A DNA stretch of 64,000 nucleotides, taken from Costus lasius (Eukaryota > Streptophyta > Magnoliopsida > Zingiberales > Costaceae). This document shows, in pieces, positions 34,581-46,199 of the stretch (position 1 is the first letter of the stretch; each line of letters begins with the position of its first letter). The position numbers and the translations under genes were made by a program. The stretch spans positions 97,987,565-98,051,564 of the forward strand of contig CM050451.1 of the NCBI GenBank assembly GCA_027563935.2, given 5' to 3'. Under the pieces are notes generated by a model. That model did no database searches. It was not told the origin of the DNA and worked only from the letters and a program-made list of their open reading frames with translations.

Positions 34581-36454
34581 TATTGGATTGATGCCAACAT
34601 ATGTTATACTATTAAATTGTTGTTGTTATTGTTATTATCATACGGTACACTATTAAAATTATATGTAAGTTTTTAATACTTGAGTATGACATAGTGATAT
34701 GATAGGCAAAGTTGTTAAAAGATTATTCAAGATCTTAGGATCTTACAATCCTACAACCCAAATTAGCATAAATCACTTTAAATATACATAGGAACTTAAT
34801 AAACTAACAAAATGTAGGACCTTTGATCTTAGTTGCAAGTTCTATAGGAGTAATGATTATTTCAATTTAACAAAGATGATTAAGTGTCCTGTACCTAGCG
34901 GTATATACTACTTTTAAAATCTTTGCCTCAATGAGCCTATCTTCTTACCCTATAATGAACTTGCCTTGATTTAAGTACATTATTATCATATTACCTCATC
35001 TATTTATTGCTCAAGATATTGTCGCTCATGATTGGTCAACACCAAAGCCCACAATAACGTTCTTTCACGGTGCAATCAATGTGTTCTAGTTTACTTCACT
35101 TAAGACTAATATTTAGTTTATTATTATTCAAAGAGTAATAAACACTAAATAATAGATATACACATGAGCTGGTATATTACAATTCAATTTAATTTCTATA
35201 AAGTTGCTATATTAGTATATTTAAGTTTGAGTTTCATCCGAGTATATAAACATATATGAATTAAAATATTTTTAACCATTTGGTGGAATCAATTAATTTT
35301 ACATCCTAGTCTCATAGTCATTTCATTGTTCCTAGGTATTAATTCAATCTTGACAATCTTGAATGTAGGTATAACATAGAGAACATGAACTAGTTTTGTA
35401 GAGGTAGATACAAACACCTTAAAATGCATCTTCGAACAAGTCTTTCGTTAAAAGGTAAGTGTATTAAAAAGATTAAATGTTAAGTTACAAGAGAAATTCT
35501 TAAATGTTTTAATATGGTTGTCTATTGTTCGGAACTAAGATGCACCTTATTTTCTTTTATCTTTTTGTTTCTTCTTTTCAAATTTCAACATTTCAACACA
35601 CGGAGGTCATAATTAATTAATTATTTTATTTAGAATAGATAAATGCTTGCAATGTTGTCTACATATAGTATAATTACATTTTAATCTACTTGAGTTAAAT
35701 TAGATGATATTATATTGTCATTTGAATTACAAACATATGCATGTAGAACTATCATATTAGATTTTTTTAATCTAGTTATGAACTAAGCATTGTTCTATTT
35801 ACCATGTTTTAGGCTTTTTGTTAACCCCTCAGGGTAGTGTAATCTACTCATCTTGAGATAGTAAGATTTTATCCCAAAGCCAACATTAACTTAACCCATA
35901 GATATGAAGGTGGCACACTATTCATTCCCCAGCAACTCGAGCAGATTGACCACTGCTCCACGCAATAAGGTAAATCAACAAGGACAAAGAAGCTAATGGA
36001 CAAATAGATCAATCTTAACTCATCAAGACAAATTGTAAAATGTCAATTTAAATTAATCTTAACTCATCAAGACAATAAGAATGCACCTTCAATAAAATAC
36101 CTGCAGCCACAGCAGCAATTGTTGGCTAATTTTCAATACTAGTAAACAATAAATAGAACAAATACAACTAAGGAAATGAAGAAACTAATCCTGCAAAATC
36201 AGACAAATCATAATGGTGTTTGTGAAATCAATCACACATGACAAAAGAAATAAAAAGTCATACCAACTCATCCCACAACATTACTAGCACTGATCCTACA
36301 AACTTAATCTAAGAATCTAGAAAGACGTGAAGGGAAAAACAACAGACAATTGTACCAAAATATCTGAAAATGAACTAGAATAGACAATCTAATTATAGCT
36401 ATTGATCTATAAGATAAACGAAACAAATCCACGAAAATTAAATAGAAAAAAATT
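34581..36454. other. AT-rich sequence, no feature recognised
   Basis: No gene, terminal repeat or RNA gene found by reading both strands. Confidence 0.5.
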
Positions 36455-36497
36455 ATTACACCCCAAATTATGCATTTTAATGTCCAGAAGTATTTTT

Positions 36498-36770
36498 GTA
36501 CCTTAAGAAAATTTTTATAGAATTATTGGGAATTTTAATGGATTATAATATTTTTGGGTATGTTAGAAAATAAAAAAATTATAAATTTTGCTTCGGCTTT
36601 GAAGCTCATAACTCACGCACAAGTGTCAGTGTTTGTACCTTAAGAAAATTTTTATAGAATTATTGGGAATTTTAATGGATTATAATATTTTTGGGTATGT
36701 TAGAAAATAAAAAAATTATAAATTTTGCTTGGGCTTTGAAGCTCATAACTCACGCTCAAGTGTCAGGGTG
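36498..36770. repeat. 137-bp tandem duplication
   Basis: GTACCTTAAGAAAATTTTTA at 36498 and again at 36635. The two copies differ by only a few bases (CTTCGG/CTTGGG, CGCACA/CGCTCA, CAGTGT/CAGGGT). Confidence 0.95.
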
Positions 36771-36825
36771 AGCTGGGCTGACCAAACACAAAGTGAAGAA
36801 AACTCAGAAGCCAAAATTATACCTA

Positions 36826-36943
36826 GTGTCTTACCGTCTTTATCAAATCGACTCATGGTCATTGCATTCGTGTCTTCTAACGATGTGTCTTACCGTCTTT
36901 ATCAAATCGACTCATGGTCATTGCATTCGTGTCTTCTAACGAT
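36826..36943. repeat. 59-bp perfect tandem duplication
   Basis: The unit starting GTGTCTTACCGTCTTTATCA at 36826 repeats at 36885 without a difference that I can see, so it is recent. Confidence 0.95.
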
Positions 36944-37100
36944 GTCATGTGCCACTTAGAGTTCGTGCACGACTCGTCCCACTCAAAAGCCCTAGGGCAA
37001 GGCATTTAAAGAATAATATCAATTGAAATCATTGCCCGCTTGTGACATTTTGATCGACACATTTGCCACTCGCTATATCATGCCCACTACGCGGATAGTT

Positions 37101-38652
37101 TGCTAGGAGTTCTAACGAACGCAGCTGTAGGCAACCACAAAGTGAAGCTTCACCAAGCAAACCAGCATTATGCAATATGGTTTACTATGGTCCAACCTGG
37201 TTTAGAAATTAGTAATTTTAAACTTCGATAAATGTTAAATTGCCTCGGTTCAATATCTTAGGCCCATTCAGAATAGATTAAGTTCGGTTCAATATAGTTT
37301 GGGTTGAATCGGACCAAAATTAAGTAGTATGCCTTGCTTAATAGTACAAAGTACAAACCCATTACCATCTACTAGATTAGATCTCTTATTTATTAGATAT
37401 CAAATTAATATACATGCTTTAAGAAATCAGTAAGTTCAATGTCCTTGATAACAATACATGGTTAAGAGCCTGCTTGCCGCAGAAGCAGACATGTGGATTC
37501 GAGCCCTTGTGCCCAAATATAAGTTGTTTTTCATACACAATTATTTTTTATCTTTTCTAACATTTCAAAAATCATGATAATTCATACAAAATTCCAACAA
37601 TTCCATAATAAATTTCAAAAAATTATAAATAAAGAAGCAATATTTGCGTGTGAATATGAGTTTAGAGTTAGAAAAGAATTTAGTAACACATCCAAAAATA
37701 CTTGTCATATAACACGATCATGGGTAGACTAGCAAACAACACAACAAATCTGGTCACTAATATAGCCAAAAATACTAGTGTAAGAAGCATACACATCCAA
37801 ATAGGCCGAACAATATGTAGTTTATAATTTAGATTATGGCATCTATCAACACAAAAGGAAAAGCAATCAAAATAACTTACATGCTAAGTAAAAGAAGAAT
37901 CATACCAAAGTTGCCCTATATCTGACGCTTTACAAACAACCAAGCTCACTGAAACTACAAGCAAACAAACTCATAAGAAAAAGAACAAAATTATACAACT
38001 AATCCAAAGCATGGTCGAAAAAGCGAGTTAAATGGAATGTAGAAAAATAATAGCAAAAAGAAACCAAGTACAAAATAACAAAATGCACCCAAAATTTTAG
38101 AAAGAGAGGTAGGGACATTAATCTAATTAATTGCATCAATTAGCAAGACAAATACAGCAACTAAAGAATAATAAAGGGAAAAAGTTTTTAAAAAATCACA
38201 ATCTCCAAGCAAATCCCTGAAAAAGGAGTTAACAGAAGGTTAACCACAATCTAGTACATATAGGCCAAAGTGGACATTTATACTTAGATGCATAGGTAAA
38301 TTTATATTCCTGTGTAAAATATATCAATGGATTGAGGCATCTCATGTGCATTGACATTGAAATGAATAGTATTTCAATGATATATGAATGGCACATCAAT
38401 AAGGATATGGTCATTGGCACTGAGATTAAATGGTATGTCAATAAGACATTGATCATTGACATAAAGATAACTATTTATACATAAGGGCATAATCTTTGAG
38501 TCTAAAATACGTACTACAACCGTGAGGATATGTATTATGATTGTGAATAAATAGTATATCAATAAGGACATGATAATAGTGATGGAAATAAATGATAAAT
38601 CCATTAGAACTTAAATAATTGAAAATGCAATTATCCGACCCTAACGAAGCAT
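37101..38652. other. Unassigned AT-rich sequence
   Basis: No gene supported. Diverged TATGTCAATAAGGACAT-type words recur around 38330-38600 (for example near 38433 and 38557), suggesting an old short tandem repeat. Confidence 0.4.
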
Positions 38653-39590
38653 GAAATCACTAAATCCGACAGATTAATTGGACAGTAGATTAAGATGTCT
38701 CAAGAACATGTAAGAAGCACATCCGAGGGACAAATAAACCGTGACATGAACTGAACTAATTAACAAACACCGGCAGCAAGTCAGAAAAAATCAAAGCATA
38801 GTCAACTGAGCTTAAAAACAACGTCCGCATGCCCTCTTCCAGAAATCACTAATAGCGTGTTTAGTAGGAAGGAAAGGAAGAGGGAATGGATGAAAAGTTA
38901 GAAGGAGAACTATAAAATCGTGTTTAGTAGGACGGTTAGAAATAAGAAAGGAAAAATGGAAGGACAGTGAGAGAAAATAGCCCTCTTTGCTTTCCGCCCA
39001 AATTGGGTGGAAGATCGAATGGAAAGTTGGATTTGCCCTTTTCATACCTATTTTCACCCTTTTGTTTTTTATGCTTGCTCCCCCTCTCGTACTTTTCTTG
39101 CAATCTTCTTCATCATTGTTGTCATCGCTGTTGTCATTGCTATCATTGTCATCGCTATCGCCATTGCCATTGTCGTCATCATCGCCGTCGTCGCCTCTTC
39201 ACCGTTGCCTCTCATTTCTCATCGTCGTCATTTCACCGTCGCCTCTCATTGTTGTCATCGACATTTCACCGTCGCCTCTCATTGTTGTCATCGACATAAA
39301 AATAAAAAAAAATAGAGTGTGTTTATCAATCTTTCTAATTTTCTTTCCTTCTAAATAAACACAATGATGGAAAATCTTATTATTTTCTTTCTTCGTAATT
39401 TCCCTTCTTTCTTCCTTTCTTTTCCTTTTAATTTTCTTTTCCTCCTACTAAACACAGCATAAATCTGACACTTTAATTGGACAATAGATCAAGATGTCTC
39501 AAGAACATGAAAGAGGGACATCCGAGGGACTATGACATGGGCTGAATTAATTAACAAACACCGGTGTCAGGACATAGAAAAAATTAGTGG
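38653..39590. repeat. Host segment duplicated in tandem (189-bp offset), second copy holding a MITE
   Basis: GAAATCACTAAATCCGAC at 38653 and following bases recur as GAAATCACTAA at 38842, then (after the MITE) TAAATCTGAC at 39460. Both copies continue with TTAATTGGACA, AAGATGTCTCAAGAACATG and TTAACAAACACCGG. The first copy is an uninterrupted version of the insertion site. Confidence 0.8.
38853..39459. mobile_element. Tourist-like (PIF/Harbinger) MITE, 607 bp
   Basis: Inverted ends TAGCGTGTTTAGTAGG and CCTACTAAACACAGCA (13 of 16 positions match) are flanked by the trinucleotide TAA at 38850-38852 and 39460-39462. TAA duplications are typical of PIF/Harbinger. The empty site is visible in the tandem host copy at 38653, where CACTAAATC is uninterrupted. 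The interior is strongly strand-biased (GGAAAGGAAG at one end, TTTCTTTCC at the other), with a GTCGCC/CATCGT low-complexity core. Frames of 100-120 codons in this core are compositional. A related sequence in the opposite orientation seems to lie near 45600-46115. Confidence 0.85.
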
Positions 39591-39954
39591 CCTCAAGAAA
39601 AGATTTAAAACTACTACGCAAGAGGATCCTTGACGGTCCAAACCCTCTCGCACTCAAAAATACAGAAAAAAAGAGAGGTTATACACTAATAATAAAAATA
39701 TAGAAATAAAGAATGAGGATTTGCACTAATAATAATAATAATAATAATTTAATTTTGTCCAATGATCAAGCCATATTCCTTGAGGAAATTTTTGGATCCA
39801 AATTAAATTAATATTCGTATCTCGTGATTAGTCAAATATTCATGAGTCAAATCATTAAATATTTAAAAGTCATTTTTGGGCTGAATACTTATTCTTGATC
39901 AAATTAGATGAATATTCAGAAACTACTTTTCCAATATATTCATCAAATTAGAGG
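39591..39954. other. AT-rich spacer with (AAT)n
   Basis: Only an AAT/ATA trinucleotide run at about 39726-39750 is notable. No gene. Confidence 0.6.
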
Positions 39955-39962
39955 GTAATTGT

Positions 39963-41903
39963 TAGGGATGTCAATTGGACCCGTCGGGTCCGGGTACCCG
40001 ACCCGACCCGTTTAGGGCGGGTTCGGGTACCCGTTTATATAAACGGGGCGAGGGCGGATTAAAGTTTTATAACCCGTGTCGGGTTCGGGTTTACACCTGC
40101 GGGTACCCGGTACCCGAACCCAATTAGTAAAAATAAATAAATAAATTATTATAATAAATTAAGTTACAACTTATAACATATAAACTTATACTATTAAGTG
40201 ATAAACTCACCTTCAGTCCACGGCTTCACGAAATAGAAAACCCTAGCAGCCCTTGAGCCCTCACGCATCGCCTTCGCCGAATCGCCGCCGCTGTCTGACC
40301 CACCTCACGCTTCCTCCGTTGCTCCAAAAGAGAGGCAAACACTAGAGCCAGCATGGAACGTTAATAGCCCAACCACCTCCTCTCCCCTTTTTGATCGGCT
40401 CAGAGAGAGAGAAAGAGAGAGAGAGAGGAGTACGATGCAGCAATGGCAGCCGGAGAGCAACAGCACGACCTTCGAAGAGGCCTCAATGAGGAGCAAGACC
40501 TTCGTCAAGGCGCTGCAGGTGTTTCCTCCGCTCCTCTTGGTTCCATTGCTTTGCTTCTTCATCGTCCAGAGAGGAGTTTGCTTTGAGTGTCATTTTTTTT
40601 TTATTATTTTTCTTTTTTGTTCGATCGTGTTTGGATGCTAGGGTTTTAAATGAACTATTTCGCTTCTTCTACTGCTTCTCGATGAGTTGTTTTTCTCAGC
40701 CAGTGTCCATCGGATGATTGCTCCAATTTATGCAATTCGAAAAGGTTCATATTTTGTTTGATTGGTGGAAAGTTTTTCTCCTTTTTTTTTCTAACTTGAG
40801 CTGTCTTATGGTTATCACTGACTTGTGATGGTAACAAATTTTTTGCCTTATCGTGGTTTTCTTTAATCAACCATGACAATAACGTTTTTTCTTATACTTT
40901 CTACGTGCAGGAACTGAAGAACCTAAGACCTCAACTTTACTCTGCTGCCTAGTACTGTGAAAAGCTTTACCTTCACAATGAGCAGAAACAAATGTAATGT
41001 TATCTTTCCCAATGAATGCTTCTGAAATTTTACTCTGATCCATGATTCTTTCAACGGAGTGTAAGGTGTAAATTTTGGGTGAACTATCTATGTTTTACTG
41101 GTTCGAATGCAAAAGATTTCAGTGTTTGCTTTCTGTTTAGACAAGTTGTAATCTAATACTTCCTTCCTCGTTTTACACGCATGATGCAGCACCCAAGTTA
41201 TTAAGCACATAATCCGTAGGGAGATAACTTAGAAGAATTAGATATGATATGCCAATGACATTGAACAAAATGGATAACAAAGAAATGACAGCACAGATGT
41301 TCTATATGTTCATTCAATTAGTATATAGTTTGAATAAGACATATATAATGAACAAAGTTTAGATCAGTGATGAACTATCATTAAGTGAACAGAACATACA
41401 ACTTTGTGATGAAATCCAGGGCAGATTTTGCAAGTGTAATTCTGACAAATTATCTGATGTTCATGAATAGAAATTTCTTTTATTGAATTTTTGAGTCTGA
41501 TCCCAGCAGTTAAGATAATAACACAATTATGCGTCTGTGTTATACACTGGGAAACTTCAGTGTATAATTTTATTGTGTTTGAATATCATATTAGGTATTT
41601 GATTATTTGATTTTTTTTAAACTTTTGATTGAATAATTTTATCTTCGGGTCGGGTACCCATTTCACTATCGGGTCGGGTACCCATAAAAACCCATAAGCC
41701 TAGGCGGGTACCCGTGGTCCTTAAGTTTGATTTTATACATATATGTTTATTCGGGAACCCGCGGGTACCCGTTTATGTACCCGCGGCGGGGTCGGATTGT
41801 GAGAGATGATACTCGACCCGGGTTCGGGTAGCGGATAGTGTCCTTCGGGTCGGGTTCGGGTAGTGTGGGAAAACACGGGTACCCGACCCATTGACTATCC
41901 CTA
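39963..41903 (+). mobile_element. Non-autonomous hAT transposon 2 carrying captured gene exons (1941 bp)
   Basis: The ends are TAGGGATGTCAATTGGACCC and GACCCATTGACTATCCCTA, which form an imperfect inverted repeat. A perfect 8-bp target duplication, GTAATTGT, lies at 39955-39962 and 41904-41911. Both subterminal regions are filled with CGGGTACCCG and GGGTCGGGT repeats. There is no transposase. The centre (about 40210-41010) is gene-derived: a GA-rich 5' UTR, an ATG exon, an intron and a second exon of an ABIL-like gene, all in plus orientation. This makes it a Pack-type (gene-capturing) hAT element. Confidence 0.92.
40435..40993 (+). pseudogene. ABIL (ABI-1-like, WAVE/SCAR complex subunit) gene fragment inside a hAT element
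   Basis: Exon 1 (40435-40518, 28 codons) reads MQQWQPESNSTTFEEASMRS and on to KALQ, ending CAG|GT. The intron runs to ...TGCAG at 40910. Exon 2 (40911-40993) encodes ELKNLRPQLYSAA, then a TAG stop, then YCEKLYLHNEQKQM, with the donor GTAATG following. The string ELKNLRPQLYSAA-YCEK-YLH-EQKQM is the N-terminal signature of plant ABIL proteins, subunits of the SCAR/WAVE complex that activates ARP2/3 actin nucleation. Splice sites and phase are preserved, which implies capture of genomic DNA and not of cDNA. The stop codon and absence of later exons mean that no full ABIL product can form. A GA-rich 5' UTR (about 40400-40430) came along. Copy number of the parent gene is unknown. Confidence 0.82.
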
Positions 41904-41989
41904 GTAATTGTTATCCAACCATTTTCACGCTAACAACTACTCCCAAACTCTCATATTCACAAAATCCAAATATTCATAAATCCTTAAAA

Positions 41990-42640
41990 AGCTTAATATT
42001 CATCAAATTCAAATATTTATAAGCCCGTAAAATATCAAATATTATCAAATTTAAATTTAAATATTCACAAGCTGGCATTATTTATCAAATTTAAATATCC
42101 ACGAGCCTTTAAAAGATTGAATATTTGTCAAATTCAAATTATAGATATTCATAAAATACAAATATCCACCTGCCCTCAAAAAGTTGAACATTTATCAAAT
42201 TCAAATATCCAAAAGTACTCAAAAGGTCAAATATTTACCAAATTCAAATATCCACAATCACAAAAGGTCGGATATTTACTAAATCCAAATATCTATAACC
42301 CAAGAAAGGTCACATGTTTATCAAAGTCAAATATCCACAAGCTCTTAAATGACTCAATATTTATTAAATTAAAAAATCCATAGGTCCTCAAAAGGTCAAA
42401 TATTTGTCAAATCCAAATATCTATAAACCCTTAAAGGGCCGAATATTTGGCAAATTCAAATATTCATAAACCATCAAAAGATTAAATTTTTATCAAAATT
42501 TAAACATCCGCAAGTCCTCAAAAGATTAGATATTTATCAAATTCAAATATTCACAAATAGGATGAATATTTACCAAATTTCAAATATTCATATACCATTA
42601 AAGACCAAATATTTCCTAAGTTCAAGCATCTATTGGTGAG
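41990..42640. repeat. Minisatellite array C
   Basis: About 15 diverged units of 40-45 bases on the pattern ATCAAATTCAAATATCCACAAGC...TCAAAAGGTC(A/G)(A/G)ATATTT. Same orientation as arrays A and D. Confidence 0.8.
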
Positions 42641-42938
42641 CCTTGTAGCGTTAAAAAATATTTCTTGCCTTACCATCTATTAGTGAACCTGTTGTTTAAG
42701 TACCATCACTTTGTAAGTAAATATCACAAAAATTTTATGAGATAAAAAATCTCAATCGTTTGTATAACCAAGGATACTTCAACTGACTAGATAACAACAA
42801 AGAACAAAGAGAAGATCTAGTAGCCTATATGTATAATGTTTAACTAACCCATCATTTTTCTTCATTCTTGCCTTCTTCTCTGTTGCAATCTAAAGTGGCT
42901 ATGCAACTCAAGTTTGGAAATCCTATTATTAGAAAGAA
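42641..42938. other. Spacer, no feature recognised
   Basis: AT-rich, no gene or terminal repeat seen. Confidence 0.5.
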
Positions 42939-44200
42939 GGTTGTTGTTACGACAATGCTAAAAAGTAAATACATGACCTAATTTAAAATGCTTAAGTCTA
43001 AATTAATAATAGTGAGTTCAATAAGCATCATTTACCATATTATTTTTACTCTCTCTTCCCATATGAGACTAAACTAGAGTATCTAGGTGGAATCTTGTTG
43101 AAAAGATATAAATAGTGCCTCTCACATCTTATTGTCGATGGCTTGAAATTAAAGATCAGTTATTTCATACACATCCAGGACAATCAAATGATGGCTATAG
43201 ATGTATTATCCTACAGCAATCTAGATGTGTCACACATCATGGATTAAAATACTGATTTGTACTAGGCAATACAATCGATATGTGCTGGTCCAATCTTGGA
43301 CTAACTAGTACACAGAAACTATGGGAGATGAGTGGAACAAAAGCAGAAGTGGAGGCAACAGGGGAAGAGAAGCTGTGGAGGTGATGGAAACGGCTACTTG
43401 CCCGGAGCTGAGGAGGTGGAGGCATAGTGGAGGCATCACATGGAGTAGCAGCAACCTTACTTACTCACCTGGAGCTCACACATGTTGCTCACTAGCTCAC
43501 CTTCTCGCACTCTCTGGCTCACTTGCTCTCCTCTTCCTCTCTAACGGCAAAAGTAGAGGCAAAGCACTTAAGAGGGGCAAAGGTAGTGTTACAACCCGTT
43601 TAGTAAGCAAATATCTAGCATGGACTAAACTGGGTATTACAATCTCCCCCATTTATGACTTAAAATCCTCGTCAAGGAGGAGATTTAACACATGCTATGC
43701 AAAATATTCATCAACTTAGCAAGGAGGAGATTTAACACATGTCACGCAAAATATTCATCAACTTAGTAAGCAAACATACTGGGGTATTACAATCTCCCCC
43801 ACTTATGACTTGATGTCTTCGTCAAGGGGGAAATTTAACACATGTCCCAAAAGGTCAGCCTAATGGGATTTGCTCTAATATCATATGTAGCAAACTATTC
43901 ATCAACTTTTTTTTTGCCATTCATCAACTTGGTAAGCCTAATATGATAATATGACCTAATTTATTAAAATCCTTAATCCCAAATTAACAATAATAAGCCC
44001 ACTAAGCCTTATATACTATACTTCCTTTTCTTACACTTCGAATGTGGGATAGATGGAGCAAAAGATATATTGTGTTTTCTCCCTACATCATATTGTGTTT
44101 TCTCTTCACACTTATGTCAATACCGACTAGTACATATTGGTCTGAGCATGGACCCATATGCTCGGACGGGGTATTTAAACCTTGCTACACATATGCATTT
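42939..44200 (-). mobile_element. Old TRIM-like LTR element relic
   Basis: Two related blocks (about 42940-43634 and 43885-44195) share ATGACCTAATTTAAAAT/ATGACCTAATTTATTAAAAT and downstream text. They flank a short non-coding middle. The left block ends GGTATTACA followed by ATCTCCCCCATTTATGAC (polypurine tract on the minus strand). The right block is preceded by GCTCTAATATCA (43872-43883), 10 of 12 matches to the reverse complement of a tRNA-iMet primer site. The middle contains its own duplication of GGAGGAGATTTAACACATG, and TTACAATCTCCCCCA recurs at 43787. The left block also holds a GC-richer stretch (43320-43570). Boundaries are approximate. Confidence 0.45.
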
Positions 44201-44510
44201 GGTTGCTACTAATAAAGTCATGATGTCCCCTAGAGATTAAATTCAAAATGTCTTAAGATAATCCAATTTTATAGCAAAAGTCAAGCTTTTTTTTCTTTCA
44301 ACTAATTTGGATCACATCATCAAAACTAAAATATTGGAGTGAGTTATTAGAAGGGACAAAGAACAAAAAAAATAGTTCAAGAAAGTATTCCTCAGAATTT
44401 ATTTGAAATCAAGTATAACATATAGAATACTTAGTCCAATCATCAACAGTTGAAGTAATGATACTGCAACCAATATATGGTATGAACTAAGTAAAGAATC
44501 ACATTTGTAG

Positions 44511-44822
44511 TGATATGGCAATGAGTGAGACTGCATTAATCCACCTCATACCTATCTCTGATGGGAAATTGACCACCCACTAGACTGACTCCCACTCTCA
44601 TCCTATTTTTTAATTAAAAAATAAAAAATAAAAAAAAATATTTTAATTAAAATAAAATAATGAGGGTTATAATGATATATAAATTATATATTCAAAATCC
44701 CCATACCTGACGTCGCCCCACATGTGATGAATTTTTCATAAACCCAACCCAAAACCTCGTCAAATCATATTTTTCCTATTGAAGTCAGGTCAGGGTAGGT
44801 TCGGGTTATTTTGCTAGCATTA
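44511..44822. mobile_element. Possible degenerate hAT-type element
   Basis: The right part is rich in GACCTGAC/GGTTCGGGTT and ends TTTTGCTAGCATTA. The left part begins TAGTGATATGGCAA. Both resemble the ends of the hAT elements in this window (TAGGGGTGGCAA), but the ends are diverged and I see no 8-bp duplication. Confidence 0.3.
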
Positions 44823-45599
44823 TGAGGATGTAGATGATGAAGCAAACATAATTAGAAAATCATTGGTGGCAAACCTGGGTAAAGGCATTTAAGACATTAA
44901 GTAGTCAATTAGATTATAGATAATAATAGCTGACTGTGGTTTGACCCAAAGGACTAAATGTTTCATGCCAATAGTGAAAAGTCGTACCACATTGTCCAAA
45001 TATAATTCTCTCAATTTGTCAAGTTACAAATTGAAAAATGATATCTAAAAGATAATTGGTATTCATCCATGAAGCTAAATGTTCATTGATTAAAGCATAA
45101 TGGTATTGTAATATGTCGATAAACTTTAAAGACTTGTGCAAGAAGGCGAAACTACCAATAGTGCAATTTGTAAAGTAACCCTATGCCAGCTTAAGCTTCA
45201 TCTTACTGTGTATTGAGAAGAACAAATCTCAGGTACTGTTAATCCTCTTATTCTACCATGATAAATCATGTTATGTGAATTATCTAAGTTTTCTTTTCTT
45301 TCAATACTATAGTTTTTTTTTCTTTCAATACGAACACAATGACACTAATTTGGGACCAAATAAAATTGATGCATGGCATACAATCTCGGGTCTGGATCTG
45401 CATCAATAAAACTTCTAGTACGTTTTCATATATTTTATAAAGAAACAAGTACTGCAAATCAAACAACAACAGTGTACAATTTGTTGACGCACACAAAACT
45501 GCCACAGAGAAGCACTGCTGACACCAAAATTAGAGTAGGATAGAATAGCACACATTTATCAAACTATCAAACTACGAAGCAAAATCAGAATCTGAAAAA
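44823..45599. other. Unassigned AT-rich sequence
   Basis: No gene, terminal repeat or RNA gene seen. Confidence 0.5.
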
Positions 45600-46115
45600 T
45601 GAAACTTACTTGCAGATTTTGGGGCAAAAACACAGCCCTAATCGAGCGTCGGACGGTTGGCAGGACAGCGACGGCAACAGGGACAGAGGCAACGGCAACG
45701 CTGACGGCGACGATGAAAAGGCGGCAACGAGAGGCTTACTTGCAGATTTTGGGGCAAAAACGAAGCCCTAATCGAGCGTCGGACGATTGGAAAGACAGCG
45801 ACGGCAACAGGGACAGAGGCGACTGCAACGTTGACGGCGACGACGAGAGGCGAGAGGCGACGATGAAAAGGCGGCAATGAGAGGCGAGAGGCGACGTTGA
45901 AGAAAAGATCGCGACGAGAGGCGAGAGGCGGCAACGAGAAAGGTGAGAGGAGATGGGAGAGACGGTGAACATGCGGCAAGAGGTAAAAGGAGCGAGGCAC
46001 GGGTTGAAAATACGCCCAATTTCTAAACCCTATATTTTCCATTTTACTTCCCTTCCTTTTTCCCTCCTTCCAATTTTTTATTTATTTCTTTCTCCTTTTC
46101 TTTCTATTAAACACA
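45600..46115. repeat. 130-bp tandem duplication in a MITE-like GC-rich block
   Basis: CTTACTTGCAGATTTTGGGG at 45605 recurs at 45735 with the following ~120 bases. The block is rich in GGCAACG/GACGGCGACGA words. These are the reverse complement of the low-complexity core of the MITE at 38853-39459, and it ends in a pyrimidine-rich stretch and TTCTATTAAACACAG near 46108, like the right end of that MITE. No clean left terminus was found, so element status is tentative. Confidence 0.5.
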
Positions 46116-46199
46116 GAGTTCAAGGTTTACAGGGGCAAGGTGGAGAGGATGCTTATTATGCTTTCTTAGAGAAAAAAAAAAGAAAAAAAAACTATACTC

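Larger units (their letters stand above)
36455..37100 (+). mobile_element. Possible LTR fragment of a Del/Tekay-like gypsy element
   Basis: It begins TTATTACACCCCAAATTATGCA. It then carries text of the kind AATTATTGGGAATTTTAATGG and ATAATATTTTTGGG, which resembles the start of chromovirus (Del/Tekay) LTRs, commonly TGTTACACCCC. No primer site or coding part is nearby, so this is at best a solo or truncated LTR. It contains two internal tandem duplications, 137 bp at 36498 and 59 bp at 36826. The assignment is from memory of the family and is tentative. Confidence 0.4.

Noticed and set aside
34168..34656. 162-codon open frame
   Set aside because: It reads through a (TA)n microsatellite (isoleucine-tyrosine string) and diverged repeats, with no motif.
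37458..37500. tRNA-like string (GGTTAAGAGCC...GTGGATTCGAGCCC)
   Set aside because: It resembles A and B boxes, but no 7-bp acceptor stem or anticodon arm can be formed. At most a SINE-like remnant.
38967..39358. Overlapping 100-120 codon frames
   Set aside because: They fall in the trinucleotide-rich core of a MITE, with only serine/leucine/histidine strings.
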